A stretch of 52,926 bases of DNA from CAZDUS01 sp964609375. Lineage in GTDB: Bacteria; Verrucomicrobiota; Kiritimatiellia; CAIKKV01; CAITUY01. Shown here piece after piece: positions 16,167 through 23,891 of this stretch. Below the pieces are notes generated by a model. The model worked only from the letters and a program-made list of their open reading frames with translations. It did not search any database and was not told the origin of the DNA. A program made the translations under genes and the position numbers. The stretch is taken from assembly GCA_964609375.1 (NCBI GenBank), contig CAZSSA010000007.1, forward strand, positions 1-52,926. The letters run 5' to 3'. The number at the start of each line of letters is the position of its first letter. The stretch's first letter is position 1.

Positions 16167-16863
16167 CAATGATCCTCTTTGCTCGCGCACCAAACAACCG
16201 GGTCCCCACCCGGATCCACGTTGACCCCTCTTCAATCGCCACCTCAAAATCGTGCGACATCCCCATCGACAATTCGGGCAGCACCACTCCACACTCCGCC
16301 TGCCAACGGTCCCGCGCCTCCCGCAACGCCCGGAAAAATGGACGCGCCTCTTCCGGATCTTCCGCAATCGGAGGGATCGTCATCACCCCCACCACACGAA
16401 CCCGGAATAAGGTCGACGCCGCCTTCAGCACCCCCGGCACCTCCTCCGGAGTCATCCCGAATTTACTGCGCTCACCCGACACATTCACTTCAAGACACAC
16501 CGGAAGATTCCGCCCTTCCTCCTGACAAACCCGATCCAGCGTTTCAAGCAATTTCAGCGAATCCACCGCATGCACCATTTCAAAAAGCTTCACCGCCTCA
16601 CGGGCTTTATTCGTTTGCAGATGGCCAACCAAATGCCAATGGGCCGCGGACGGGCATTGCGGTATCTTCTGGCGGGCTTCCTGCACCTTGTTCTCGCCAA
16701 AATGGATCACCCCCAACTGGACCGCCTCCATCACCGCCTCCGGCCCATGTGTCTTGGAAACGGCCAAAAGCTGTACGGAGAAAGGATCCCGACCCGCGCG
16801 TGCGCAAGCCTGCTCCATCCGCCGCCGAATCTCACCCAGCCGGTTATCCATCTCCACATTCAT
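16153..16863 (-). CDS. yggS: YggS/PLPBP-family pyridoxal phosphate homeostasis protein
   Basis: YggS-type proteins bind pyridoxal 5'-phosphate as a monomeric TIM barrel and buffer B6 and amino-acid pools; no catalysis is known. The 236-residue product has the PLP-binding lysine in LLAVSKTHG, the HFGENKVQEA motif, HLVGHLQTNKA, and the C-terminal LSMGMSHDFEVAIEEGSTWIRVGTRLFG split across the phosphate-binding loop. Length is normal. It lies between recR and an anchored envelope protein. Confidence 0.96.
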   Translation of the reverse strand: MNVEMDNRLGEIRRRMEQACARAGRDPFSVQLLAVSKTHGPEAVMEAVQLGVIHFGENKVQEARQKIPQCPSAAHWHLVGHLQTNKAREAVKLFEMVHAVDSLKLLETLDRVCQEEGRNLPVCLEVNVSGERSKFGMTPEEVPGVLKAASTLFRVRVVGVMTIPPIAEDPEEARPFFRALREARDRWQAECGVVLPELSMGMSHDFEVAIEEGSTWIRVGTRLFGARAKRIIDEQA

Positions 16864-16894
16864 CGTCCAATCCCTCTTGATCAGTCCGACCTCT

Positions 16895-16929
16895 CCTGAA
16901 CCCTAAACCCCGAACCCTGAATCCCCCCC
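16895..16929. repeat. Degenerate 7-bp tandem tract plus C-run (recR-yggS junction)
   Basis: Four heptamers on the plus strand, CCTGAAC, CCTAAAC, CCCGAAC and CCTGAAT (16895-16922), run into seven Cs (923-929) that touch the recR stop codon. On the coding (minus) strand this has four G-runs with loops of 3-5 nt, a canonical quadruplex pattern with telomere-like spacing. Confidence 0.75.
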
Positions 16930-17531
16930 TACACCGTCTGCCGTCCCTTCAACGCACGCGCCAGCGTCAACGAGTCCGAATACCGGATCCCGCTACCCAC
17001 CGGTATCCCTGACGCCGGTCGCGTCACCTTTACCCGGTGCACCTTCATCAATTCCGCCACATATCCCGCCGTCGCCTCGCTCTCCACATCCATTCCCAGC
17101 GCCAAAATCACTTCCGTAAATTTCTCGTCCTCCACGCGCTTCATCAACGTCGCCAACCGCAAATCATTGACACTCTCCCCATGCATGGGCGAAATCACCC
17201 CCATCAACGCATGGTAGCGCCCCTTGTAACTTCCTGTCCGCTCAATCGCCACAATATCGCCGGGATCCTGCACCACGCACACAACACTGGCATCGCGCCC
17301 CGGCCCCACGCACAGGCGACACGGCATCTCCACAACTGTCGTAATACTCCCGCATCGCTCGCAAAGCCGCACCTGATCAGACGCCGCCTTTAGCGACTCC
17401 AGCAACTCCCGCATCGTCTCGCCGGAGTTCCACGCCAGACTGTACGCCATTCGTTCCGCCGAACGGCGTCCAATCCCCGGCAACTTCGCCAAGGCTCCAG
17501 CCACACGATCAAGATGCTCCATCCCATTCAT
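16929..17531 (-). CDS. recR: Recombination mediator RecR
   Basis: RecR works with RecO and RecF to load RecA at gaps. The product (about 200 residues, normal length) has the helix-hairpin-helix LPGIGRRSAERMAYSL, a zinc finger with CERC and CRLC, and a Toprim domain containing VVCVVQDPGDIVAIERTG. Three in-frame ATGs (17543, 17531, 17522) are possible. The one at 17531 has the best-placed GGGG upstream. It is the last gene of the conserved dnaX-ybaB-recR group. Confidence 0.96.
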   Translation of the reverse strand: MNGMEHLDRVAGALAKLPGIGRRSAERMAYSLAWNSGETMRELLESLKAASDQVRLCERCGSITTVVEMPCRLCVGPGRDASVVCVVQDPGDIVAIERTGSYKGRYHALMGVISPMHGESVNDLRLATLMKRVEDEKFTEVILALGMDVESEATAGYVAELMKVHRVKVTRPASGIPVGSGIRYSDSLTLARALKGRQTV

Positions 17532-17550
17532 TGCAGTCCCCATCCCAATT

Positions 17551-17615
17551 CTGAAATCTTAAATCTGAAATTTAAAATCCCGCCTGAACCCTGAACCCCG
17601 AACCCTCCCCCTCCC
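17551..17615. repeat. Two 7-bp tandem tracts in series plus C-runs (ybaB-recR junction)
   Basis: The first tract on the plus strand is CTGAAAT, CTTAAAT, CTGAAAT, TTAAAAT (17551-17578). After a 5-bp linker comes CTGAACC, CTGAACC, CCGAACC (17584-17604). The end at 17596-17615 has four C-runs (4, 3, 5 and 3 Cs), a canonical quadruplex pattern on the coding strand that reaches the ybaB stop codon. The two tracts have unrelated base composition but the same period. Confidence 0.8.
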
Positions 17616-17932
17616 TATATCCCCATCATCCCCGGCGGCAATCCCATCCCCGCCGTCACCTTCTTCATCTCCGCCGCCGCCATTTCGCGACTCTTCTTGA
17701 TCGCCCCGTCCACCGCCGCCAACACCATATCCTCCAGCAACTCCTTATCCGCCGGATTGATCACCTTGGGGTCAATCTTGATCTCGACGATCGATCCATC
17801 CCCCGCCGCCACGGCCGACACCATGCCGCCACCGCTGGAAAAACTCACGCGCTTCCCCGCCAATTCCGCCTGTGTTCGCTCCATGTCCTTCTGCATGGTC
17901 TGCGCCTGCTTCATCAACTTCATGATGTTCAT
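17615..17932 (-). CDS. ybaB: YbaB/EbfC nucleoid-associated protein
   Basis: YbaB/EbfC is a small dimeric DNA-binding protein. The 105-residue product starts MNIMKLMKQAQTMQKDMERT and has the conserved core KIDPKVINPADKELLEDMV followed by a methionine- and glycine-rich tail ending in PPGMMGI. It lies 18 bp after dnaX and before recR, the arrangement conserved in many bacteria. Confidence 0.95.
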   Translation of the reverse strand: MNIMKLMKQAQTMQKDMERTQAELAGKRVSFSSGGGMVSAVAAGDGSIVEIKIDPKVINPADKELLEDMVLAAVDGAIKKSREMAAAEMKKVTAGMGLPPGMMGI

Positions 17933-17950
17933 ATCAAGCTGTCTCCATCC

Positions 17951-19678
17951 TTATTCGCGAATATCCACAATGCCGCCGTTAAAAATCTCCAGCGCTTTCC
18001 GCACCACCGGGTCCTTCGTCCATTCCTGCTTCGACTTCACCCCCTTCGCCCTGCCCGCCTGCTCCGCCGTATGATCCGCCGGAACATCCACATGCCCGTC
18101 GCCGTGAATCAACTTCAAATCAACGCTGACCGTGCGCTTCAGCACCTGAAGCATCACGCTCTGCACCGCCCGCATGTACATCGGGTTCTGCGCCACGCGC
18201 TCCAGATTCTTTGCAAACTCCGGATCAAACCCGATCGTCAACCGCTCGGCGGTTATCTCCAGCGGCGTGGTGTCCAGCAACATGCTCTTCGCCAGCGGCA
18301 CCACCTTCCCGATTCGGTCAACAACGTCATGCCACTGCGCTGTCAGCATCGCCAACTCATCCGCAGGACTTGCCGGAATGGCCGGTTTTACCGCTGCGGA
18401 AACCGGCGCCTCAGGCGCAACCACCGGAACAGCCGCTGGCGTCCGCACACGATAAGCCGATGGCGCCTCACTGGCCACCGCCACCTTCCGGACAGGAGCC
18501 GCCGGGGCCCGCTCCGCCATCGCCGCCCCGACATCCACTCCGCTCTTCCCCAGGGCTTCAATCCGCCGCACCAGATCATCAATCGATACCGCCGTCGTCC
18601 TCGCACACCGGATCAACGCCGTCTCCACCTGGGTGCGACGCGACAGGGCAAACCGCAGGCGGTCTTCCGTCTGCGACAGGATATCCGCTATCCGCAACAA
18701 ACGGTCAGCCGTCGTCAATGCCGCCTGCCGTTTTAACGTCGCCAACTGGGCCGCCACCAGATCCTCTTGCCCTGCCACATCCGGCGCGCAAAGCTGAACC
18801 AGCAGCGCCCGGAAGTAATCCAGCAATTCCAACACCAGGCGCTGCATATCCTTCCCGGAGGAATCCAACTCGCTGATGATCCGCACGATCGCTCCCACAT
18901 CCCCCTGCAACACCGACTCCGCCAGCGTTTCCATCGTCTGGCGCGCCACCAGCCCGAACACCGACAACACATCTGCTTCCTTGATTTCATTCCCTCGAAA
19001 GGCAATCAACTGGTCCAGCGCCGACTCTGCATCCCGCATCCCCCCCTCAGCGCCTCGGGCAATCGCCAGGGCCGCATCCCCCTCCAGTTGCACCCCCTCC
19101 GCCGCGGCAATCTTCTGAAGCTGCTCCACGATCAACCCCGCCGGTATCCGGCGCAAGTCGAACCGCTGACACCGCGATACGATGGTCGGCAGGATTTTAT
19201 GCGCTTCCGTCGTCGCAAAAAAGAACTTCACATGGGCAGGCGGCTCCTCCAGCGTCTTCAGCAATGCATTAAACGCACCGGTGGTCAACATGTGGACTTC
19301 GTCAATCAGGTAGATCTTGTAGGCGCCGCGGGTTGGCGCAAACTTCACGTTCTCGCGCAATTCACGAACCTGATCCACACCATTATTCGAGGCGCCGTCA
19401 ATTTCCATCACGTCCATCGACGTGCCAGCCGCAATCTCCCGGCACGAGTCACAGACATCGCAAGGCGTCGCCGTCGGCCCCTTCTCGCAGTTCAGAGCCT
19501 TGGCGAAAATGCGCGCCAGGGAGGTCTTCCCGATGCCGCGCGGCCCCACGAAAAGATAGGCATGGGCAATCCGCTTGGTCAGAATGGCGTTCTGCAACGT
19601 GCGCGTCACATGCGCCTGCCCCACCACGTCCTCAAACTGTTTCGGACGCCACTTCCGGGCTAAAACTTCATATGCCAT
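17951..19678 (-). CDS. dnaX: DNA polymerase III subunit gamma/tau DnaX
   Basis: DnaX is the clamp-loader ATPase subunit. The 575-residue protein starts MAYEVLARKWRPKQFEDVVG and has Walker A GPRGIGKTSLAR, a zinc module with Cys in CEKGPTATPCDVCDSC, Walker B YLIDEVHML and sensor 1 FATTEAHKI, then SRCQRFDLRRI. An alanine/proline-rich linker (about 385-440) leads to a C-terminal tau-like domain. I saw no obvious slippery A-run for a programmed frameshift. The Shine-Dalgarno (AAGGG) touches the start of a heptamer repeat tract. ffs lies just upstream. Confidence 0.97.
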   Translation of the reverse strand: MAYEVLARKWRPKQFEDVVGQAHVTRTLQNAILTKRIAHAYLFVGPRGIGKTSLARIFAKALNCEKGPTATPCDVCDSCREIAAGTSMDVMEIDGASNNGVDQVRELRENVKFAPTRGAYKIYLIDEVHMLTTGAFNALLKTLEEPPAHVKFFFATTEAHKILPTIVSRCQRFDLRRIPAGLIVEQLQKIAAAEGVQLEGDAALAIARGAEGGMRDAESALDQLIAFRGNEIKEADVLSVFGLVARQTMETLAESVLQGDVGAIVRIISELDSSGKDMQRLVLELLDYFRALLVQLCAPDVAGQEDLVAAQLATLKRQAALTTADRLLRIADILSQTEDRLRFALSRRTQVETALIRCARTTAVSIDDLVRRIEALGKSGVDVGAAMAERAPAAPVRKVAVASEAPSAYRVRTPAAVPVVAPEAPVSAAVKPAIPASPADELAMLTAQWHDVVDRIGKVVPLAKSMLLDTTPLEITAERLTIGFDPEFAKNLERVAQNPMYMRAVQSVMLQVLKRTVSVDLKLIHGDGHVDVPADHTAEQAGRAKGVKSKQEWTKDPVVRKALEIFNGGIVDIRE

Positions 19679-19690
19679 GGTGTTACACCC

Positions 19691-19786
19691 TTCACGGTTC
19701 GCAATTCACAATCTCATCCCCCATCCCCGCTCCCATTCCTGCTTCATAACTCATCTTTCATCCTTCCCCCCCCCATCCCCCTCCCC
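19691..19786. repeat. Long degenerate 7-bp tandem tract plus C-runs (dnaX-ffs junction)
   Basis: About eleven heptamers in phase run on the plus strand from 19691 to 19767. They begin TTCACGG, TTCGCAA, TTCACAA, pass through C-rich units, and resume with TGCTTCA, TAACTCA, TCTTTCA, TCCTTCC. C-runs of 9, 5 and 4 follow at 19766-19786. It fills the gap between the dnaX start and the end of ffs and is the longest of the class in this window. Confidence 0.75.
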
Positions 19787-19806
19787 ATGGATCCGGGTAC
19801 CCAATA

Positions 19807-19821
19807 AGCCGGGAACCGGCT
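19807..19821 (-). terminator. Weak hairpin at the 3' end of ffs
   Basis: AGCCGG and CCGGCT form a 6-bp stem with a 3-nt loop, followed on the minus strand by TATTGGG. The T-tract is poor, so this is at best a weak intrinsic terminator, and the 5' arm overlaps the terminal helix of the SRP RNA. Confidence 0.3.
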
Positions 19822-19947
19822 CAAGCCAGTAACCCTACGGCACCCGCAGGCCCGACATACCGCTGCTACCTTCCGGTCCTGACGGGGTTTTGCCGGTCTC
19901 CGTTGCATAGGGCCTGACTCTCGCCGGCCCCGACTTACTGGGAACCG
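19817..19947 (-). ncRNA. ffs: Signal recognition particle RNA (small bacterial 4.5S type)
   Basis: The minus strand holds the invariant SRP RNA domain IV core, reading GTCAGGACCGGAAGGTAGCA, with the GGAA tetraloop and the Ffh-binding asymmetric loops (about 19864-19886). The flanks pair into one long rod: CCAGTAA near 19935-19941 with TTACTGG at 19826-19832, then CGGTTC with GAGCCG at the ends. The exact termini are estimated from this pairing. With Ffh it targets membrane proteins. It lies upstream of dnaX, as in many bacteria. Confidence 0.92.
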
Positions 19948-19972
19948 CGCATCCTTGGCGTTGGCAGGTCAT

Positions 19973-20001
19973 AAGGTAAACGCACCGCCCGTCCCAATCA
20001 A
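19973..20001 (-). promoter_or_regulatory. Candidate promoter for ffs
   Basis: On the minus strand TTGATT (19996-20001) is followed after 17 bp by TACCTT (19973-19978). The -35 box matches four of six positions and the -10 box is weak. It would start transcription near 19965, shortly before the first base of the inferred RNA rod. Confidence 0.3.
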
Positions 20002-20028
20002 GCCCCATCATGCAGGTGGTCATGGTTG

Positions 20029-20043
20029 AAAAACCATTTTCAA
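20029..20043 (+). repeat. Left copy of a 15-16 bp direct repeat flanking the orphan lipoprotein gene
   Basis: AAAAACCATTTTCAA here recurs at 20772-20787 with one extra T. This left copy is also part of a perfect hairpin (TTGAAAA, 4-nt loop, TTTTCAA; 20026-20043) just past the end of the lipoprotein gene, so it could instead be a simple AT-rich transcript end. Confidence 0.5.
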
Positions 20044-20062
20044 GGGTAACCCATCACCCGTT

Positions 20063-20743
20063 TTACTTGCCTGGACCTGAAATCGTCTTCTGGGAGCCAT
20101 CAGGATAGGTAATGGTGATCTGATCACTCGAAATCTTTCCGGAAGACACCGCTTTTTGCAGCGCGCTCTCAAATGCATCCCGTCCGCCGGACGCACCCGT
20201 CCGCACCACGCTATTGGTACCGGCTTTCTGTTGCAAGTCACGCAATACGAGAAAAGCATCAGCCAAGGCATTCGCCTTGCGAACACGCCGCTTGGGGTCA
20301 AAAAACCAGAACGGCGGCAACATGTTTAAGACATCGCCAAAAGTCTCTTGCGGCATTTGATCCAGACGGTTCCCATTGGCTAGCGAGAGCGTCACATCAC
20401 TCATCAAATAGGGATTACCCGGCGAAATCCAAATAAAGTTATTAACAACAACATTCGTGATATCGGTATATCGGGCCGTTCGAAGCGGCACCAAATAGGT
20501 CGTCCTGTTGCCATAACTGCCCATCAGCATCTTTGAATTCCAATCCCAATACTGAAAGGTGGATAGGGTCGCTTTGGGCTTGATTCCATTGCTGGCAGCC
20601 CTTTCCATCGCAGGCTGGACGATGGCCAGCGCCGACTGCGCCGTCAACCCGTGATCCGGCGGTAAAATCCTCGGCGTATGAGTCATGCAACCGGAAAACA
20701 ACGCAACAACAGCCATCATGACCGCTAAACACTGAACCTTCAT
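20063..20743 (-). CDS. Orphan lipoprotein of unknown function
   Basis: I do not recognise this 226-residue protein. It starts with a lipoprotein signal (hydrophobic MMAVVALFSG, acylated Cys at 19). A mixed globular domain follows, with a tyrosine- and tryptophan-rich middle (FQYWDWNSKMLMGSYGNRTT) and a later NFIWISPGNPY stretch. A strong Shine-Dalgarno (AAGGAGG, 5 bp spacing) marks the start. By eye the gene is poorer in GC than its neighbours. It sits alone between ffs and larB and is bracketed by a near-identical 15-16 bp direct repeat, which hints at recent acquisition. Confidence 0.85.
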   Translation of the reverse strand: MKVQCLAVMMAVVALFSGCMTHTPRILPPDHGLTAQSALAIVQPAMERAASNGIKPKATLSTFQYWDWNSKMLMGSYGNRTTYLVPLRTARYTDITNVVVNNFIWISPGNPYLMSDVTLSLANGNRLDQMPQETFGDVLNMLPPFWFFDPKRRVRKANALADAFLVLRDLQQKAGTNSVVRTGASGGRDAFESALQKAVSSGKISSDQITITYPDGSQKTISGPGK

Positions 20744-20771
20744 ATCGCCTCCTTTGCTGAAAACTTACACC

Positions 20772-20787
20772 AAAAACCATTTTTCAA
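20772..20787 (+). repeat. Right copy of the 15-16 bp direct repeat
   Basis: AAAAACCATTTTTCAA matches the copy at 20029-20043 apart from one added T. It lies about 30 bp upstream of the lipoprotein start, in the region shared with the divergent larB promoter. Confidence 0.5.
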
Positions 20788-20898
20788 CGGGGAAGTCGAT
20801 ACCAGAAATACCCCTCCTCCCCCTCAACATTTGAAAAATATCCTGATCCCCAACCATTTCCCTTGACGCATCCCCTCTCTCTTTCCATCCTCTCCCCC

Positions 20899-21702
20899 AT
20901 GAACCTTCGCCAGATACTCGATCAGGTTGCCAACGGCCGGATGAAACCCGCCGCCGCCGCAAAACATATTGATGCCACCCGGGAAAAAAACCTCGGCTTC
21001 GCACGCGTCGATACCGACCGGCTCCGCCGCCGGGGCTTCCCTGAAGTCATTTTCTCCCAGGGAAAATCCGCTGACCACATTGCCAAAATCATGTCCGCCC
21101 TGAGTGAGTCAGGCCAGAACGTATTGGCCACCCGCGCCTCCCCTGCCCAATATGAAGTCGTCCGCAAAGCCTTCCCTAAAGCCGTCTATCACGAGGCCGC
21201 CCGGATTATCGCGCTCGATGTCAGCCCCGCCGCCCCCGCCACCGGCCTCGTCGCCGTCCTCTGCGCCGGCACCACCGATATCCCCGTGGCCGAGGAAGCC
21301 GCCATCGTCGCCGAGAAAATGGGCGCCCGCGTCCGCCGCGTCTTCGATGTCGGCGTCGCCGGCCTGCACCGCCTCATCCATCACCTTCCCGATCTCCAGA
21401 AAGCCCGCGTCCTGATCGTCGTCGCCGGCATGGAAGGGGCTCTCCCCTCCGTCGTTGGCGGTATGACACATTGCCCGATCATCGCCGTCCCCACCAGCAT
21501 CGGCTACGGCACCAGCATGCAAGGCACCGCCGCTCTCCTCGCCATGCTGAATACCTGCGTCCCCGGCATCACCGTCGTGAACATCGATAACGGATTCGGC
21601 GCCGGCGTCGCCGCCGCCATGATCAATCGCCTCCCGGAACAACACAAATCCGGCAAACGCCAGCCCCGGACAAAACCGTCAACCAAGAGGCCCTCCCGAT
21701 GA
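20899..21702 (+). CDS. larB: LarB, pyridinium-3,5-biscarboxylic acid mononucleotide synthase
   Basis: LarB carboxylates and hydrolyses nicotinic acid adenine dinucleotide to start the nickel-pincer nucleotide cofactor. The 267-residue protein has the PurE-like C-terminal domain with GTTDIPVAEEAAIVAEKMG, then GGMTHCPIIAVPTSIGYG and VVNIDNGFGAG. The ATG at 20899 is preferred over an upstream TTG because the protein then starts MNLRQILDQVANGRM as in the family. It overlaps larC by 4 bp. larE and a larA-type racemase are not in the window. Confidence 0.94.
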   Translation: MNLRQILDQVANGRMKPAAAAKHIDATREKNLGFARVDTDRLRRRGFPEVIFSQGKSADHIAKIMSALSESGQNVLATRASPAQYEVVRKAFPKAVYHEAARIIALDVSPAAPATGLVAVLCAGTTDIPVAEEAAIVAEKMGARVRRVFDVGVAGLHRLIHHLPDLQKARVLIVVAGMEGALPSVVGGMTHCPIIAVPTSIGYGTSMQGTAALLAMLNTCVPGITVVNIDNGFGAGVAAAMINRLPEQHKSGKRQPRTKPSTKRPSR

Positions 21703-22943
21703 GCCGCACCCTCTGGTTCGACAGCGTCGGCGGCGCCAGCGGCGACATGATCCTGGCCAGCCTGATCGATCTCGGCGTCAACCCGGACACCCTGCAATCC
21801 GCCCTCTCCTCCCTCGGCGATTTCCACATCCAACTGGAAGTCTCCCGCGTTTCCGATCATGGCATGTCCGGCACAAGAGTCGACGTCCACGCCCATGACC
21901 ACCACGATGCGCATCACCACACCCACTCGCATTCTCATCGCGGCCTCAGTGACATCACAACCATCATCAACGAAAGCCCCCTGCCAACCCCGGTCAAACA
22001 ACAAGCCATCGCCGTCTTCCGCCGCCTCGCCGAAGCCGAAGCCGCCATCCACCAAACCACACCCGACGCCATCCACTTCCACGAAGTCGGCGCCCTCGAT
22101 GCCATCGCCGATATCGTCGGCTCCTGCCTCGCCCTCTCCCTCCTCGGCGTGGATCGCATCGGCTTCGCCCCCCTTCCCGCCGGTCACGGCACCATCACCT
22201 GCGCGCACGGGACCCTGCCCAATCCAGCCCCCGCCACAGTGGCCCTCCTTCGTGGTTACCCCATGGTCCGGGTGGATGAACCCTTTGAACTGGTTACCCC
22301 GACGGCAGCAGCACTCCTCTCCACCTGGGCCGGAGCCGATGCTTCCCGGTGGACGCCGTCGTCCCCGGCGGCGTCATTCCCGCCCGAAAACCTTGGCATC
22401 GTCGGCCAGGTCGGCCACGCTTTCGGTCACCGCAAACTCAATAACCGCCCCAATCTCCTTCGCGCCACGCTCATGGAGTCCGCCTCCCGCAGCGATACCA
22501 CTGATAACTGCCTCGTGATGGAAACCAATATCGACGACACCACCCCTGAACTCGTCGGCGCCCTGACGCAAAAACTTCTCGCCAGTGGTGCCTTTGATGT
22601 CTTCACAACCTCCATCCAGATGAAGAAACAGCGCCCCGGCATGCTGCTGACCGTTCTGTGCGCCCCTTCCCGCCGGGATGCCTTGCTGGACCTGATCTTC
22701 ACCGAAAGCACCACCTTCGGTGTACGTGAGCATCTGACCCGCCGTACAATGTTGGAGCGCAGGTGGGAACCGGTGACCACGCCCTACGGACAGGTCCGCG
22801 TGAAATTGGGTTCCTGGAAAGGCCGGGCGGTCACAGCTTCACCGGAATACGACGACTGCCTGTCCCTCGCCGAAAAGACAGGAATTTCGCTCCGCACCAT
22901 CTTTGAATCCGCCCGCTCAGAAAGCCGGAAATTCCTCACCTGA
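21699..22943 (+). CDS. larC: LarC, nickel insertion protein for the nickel-pincer cofactor
   Basis: LarC is the CTP-dependent nickel cyclometallase that inserts Ni into the pincer nucleotide. The 414-residue product opens with the LWFDSVGGASGDMILASL signature. It has a His-rich stretch at 64-80 (ten His in 17 residues) suited to nickel storage, then FHEVGALDAIADIVG. The C-terminal LarC2 part contains METNIDDTTPE. It is one continuous frame, unlike the Lactobacillus gene, which needs a programmed frameshift to join larC1 and larC2. It follows larB with an ATGA overlap. Confidence 0.95.
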   Translation: MSRTLWFDSVGGASGDMILASLIDLGVNPDTLQSALSSLGDFHIQLEVSRVSDHGMSGTRVDVHAHDHHDAHHHTHSHSHRGLSDITTIINESPLPTPVKQQAIAVFRRLAEAEAAIHQTTPDAIHFHEVGALDAIADIVGSCLALSLLGVDRIGFAPLPAGHGTITCAHGTLPNPAPATVALLRGYPMVRVDEPFELVTPTAAALLSTWAGADASRWTPSSPAASFPPENLGIVGQVGHAFGHRKLNNRPNLLRATLMESASRSDTTDNCLVMETNIDDTTPELVGALTQKLLASGAFDVFTTSIQMKKQRPGMLLTVLCAPSRRDALLDLIFTESTTFGVREHLTRRTMLERRWEPVTTPYGQVRVKLGSWKGRAVTASPEYDDCLSLAEKTGISLRTIFESARSESRKFLT

Positions 22944-22993
22944 TGCTCAGTGCCCATGCGTGATGTCTCCATGGTTTCGTCGTTCAGACCCCC

Positions 22994-23851
22994 CTACACA
23001 TTCGATCCGCGCCAGTGCAGTTTCTGCCTCAGCACTGAAAAATAACTATAGCCCGGCAAGTGAATCAGCCGTACCCCCTGCCCGCTTCGCTTAATCTCCA
23101 CCCGATCCCCAATCGACAACTCCTGCCCAACCTGTCCATCCACTGCCAACTTGGCGCCCAACGAGCGCTCCACCACCTCAACCTCCACCACCACATCATC
23201 AGGAATCACCAGGGGTCGCGTACTCAGCGTATGCGGACAAATCAAACTCGCCACCAGCGTGCGCGCGGAAGGCATCAGGATCGGACCGCCGGTGGACAAT
23301 GAATGCCCGGTACTTCCCGTAGGCGTGGATATAATCAGCCCGTCACACACAAAATCACCCACCGCTTCCCCGCTCATGGTCATCCGCAACGTCGCCACCC
23401 GGGATCCAACGGAAGTCATCACCACATCATTCAACGCGCGATACCCTGAAATCGTCTCGCCCTTTCGAATCACATGGCAGTCAATGATGGTTCGCAGTGA
23501 GGCGGAATACTTCCCGCTAACAAGGCAATCCAGCGCGTATTCCAGCTTGTCTTCCGTCACGCTGGTCATAAACCCAAGCGCCCCCAGATTGACGCCAATG
23601 ACAGGCACATCCCTTCCATCCAGTGCGCGGACAGCTCTCAGCATCGTGCCATCGCCACCCATGACCATCACAACCTCTGCGCTTCGCAAAATATCACGGG
23701 CTGTACCCACCGCGGTCATCCCAAGCAGTGCCGCCGTCTCCGGCTCTGGTAACAACGACAACCCTAACGCCTCCGCCTTAATCCGAAGACGCCCCAGTAC
23801 CGCCTTCGCCTTTTCCTTCCCGCCATTCGCTATCACCCCGATCGTTTTCAT
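22994..23851 (-). CDS. nadK: NAD kinase
   Basis: NAD kinase phosphorylates NAD to NADP. The product has the catalytic GGDGTMLRA motif, then GVNLGALGFMT, LNDVVMTSVG, and the nucleotide-binding STPTGSTGHSLSTGGPI. The ATG at 23851 gives the canonical MKTIGVIANGG start. A second ATG two codons earlier (23857) has GGGAG 4 bp upstream and is equally possible. Longer frames would read through the heptamer repeat at 23869. It converges on larC and follows tlyA. Confidence 0.95.
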   Translation of the reverse strand: MKTIGVIANGGKEKAKAVLGRLRIKAEALGLSLLPEPETAALLGMTAVGTARDILRSAEVVMVMGGDGTMLRAVRALDGRDVPVIGVNLGALGFMTSVTEDKLEYALDCLVSGKYSASLRTIIDCHVIRKGETISGYRALNDVVMTSVGSRVATLRMTMSGEAVGDFVCDGLIISTPTGSTGHSLSTGGPILMPSARTLVASLICPHTLSTRPLVIPDDVVVEVEVVERSLGAKLAVDGQVGQELSIGDRVEIKRSGQGVRLIHLPGYSYFSVLRQKLHWRGSNV

Positions 23852-23868
23852 ACACATCGTCTCCCACC

Positions 23869-23889
23869 CCATGAACCATGAACCATTCC
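23869..23889. repeat. Degenerate 7-bp tandem tract (tlyA-nadK junction)
   Basis: CCATGAA, CCATGAA and CCATTCC lie in phase between the tlyA stop and the nadK start, with C-rich bases on both sides. The unit CCAT-plus-three is the same pattern as the tract at 207-241, so these two loci share a unit type. Confidence 0.6.
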
Positions 23890-23891
23890 CT

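Noticed and set aside
16167..16367. N-terminal extension of the AsmA-like protein into yggS
   Set aside because: It lies wholly inside yggS in another frame and reads as a basic, Cys/Trp-rich shadow peptide.
17951..19678. Programmed frameshift in dnaX making a short gamma form
   Set aside because: I did not find an A-rich slippery heptamer with a following stem in the expected region.
20863..20898. TTG start adding 12 residues to LarB
   Set aside because: The added residues do not match the family, and the ATG at 20899 gives the conserved N-terminus.
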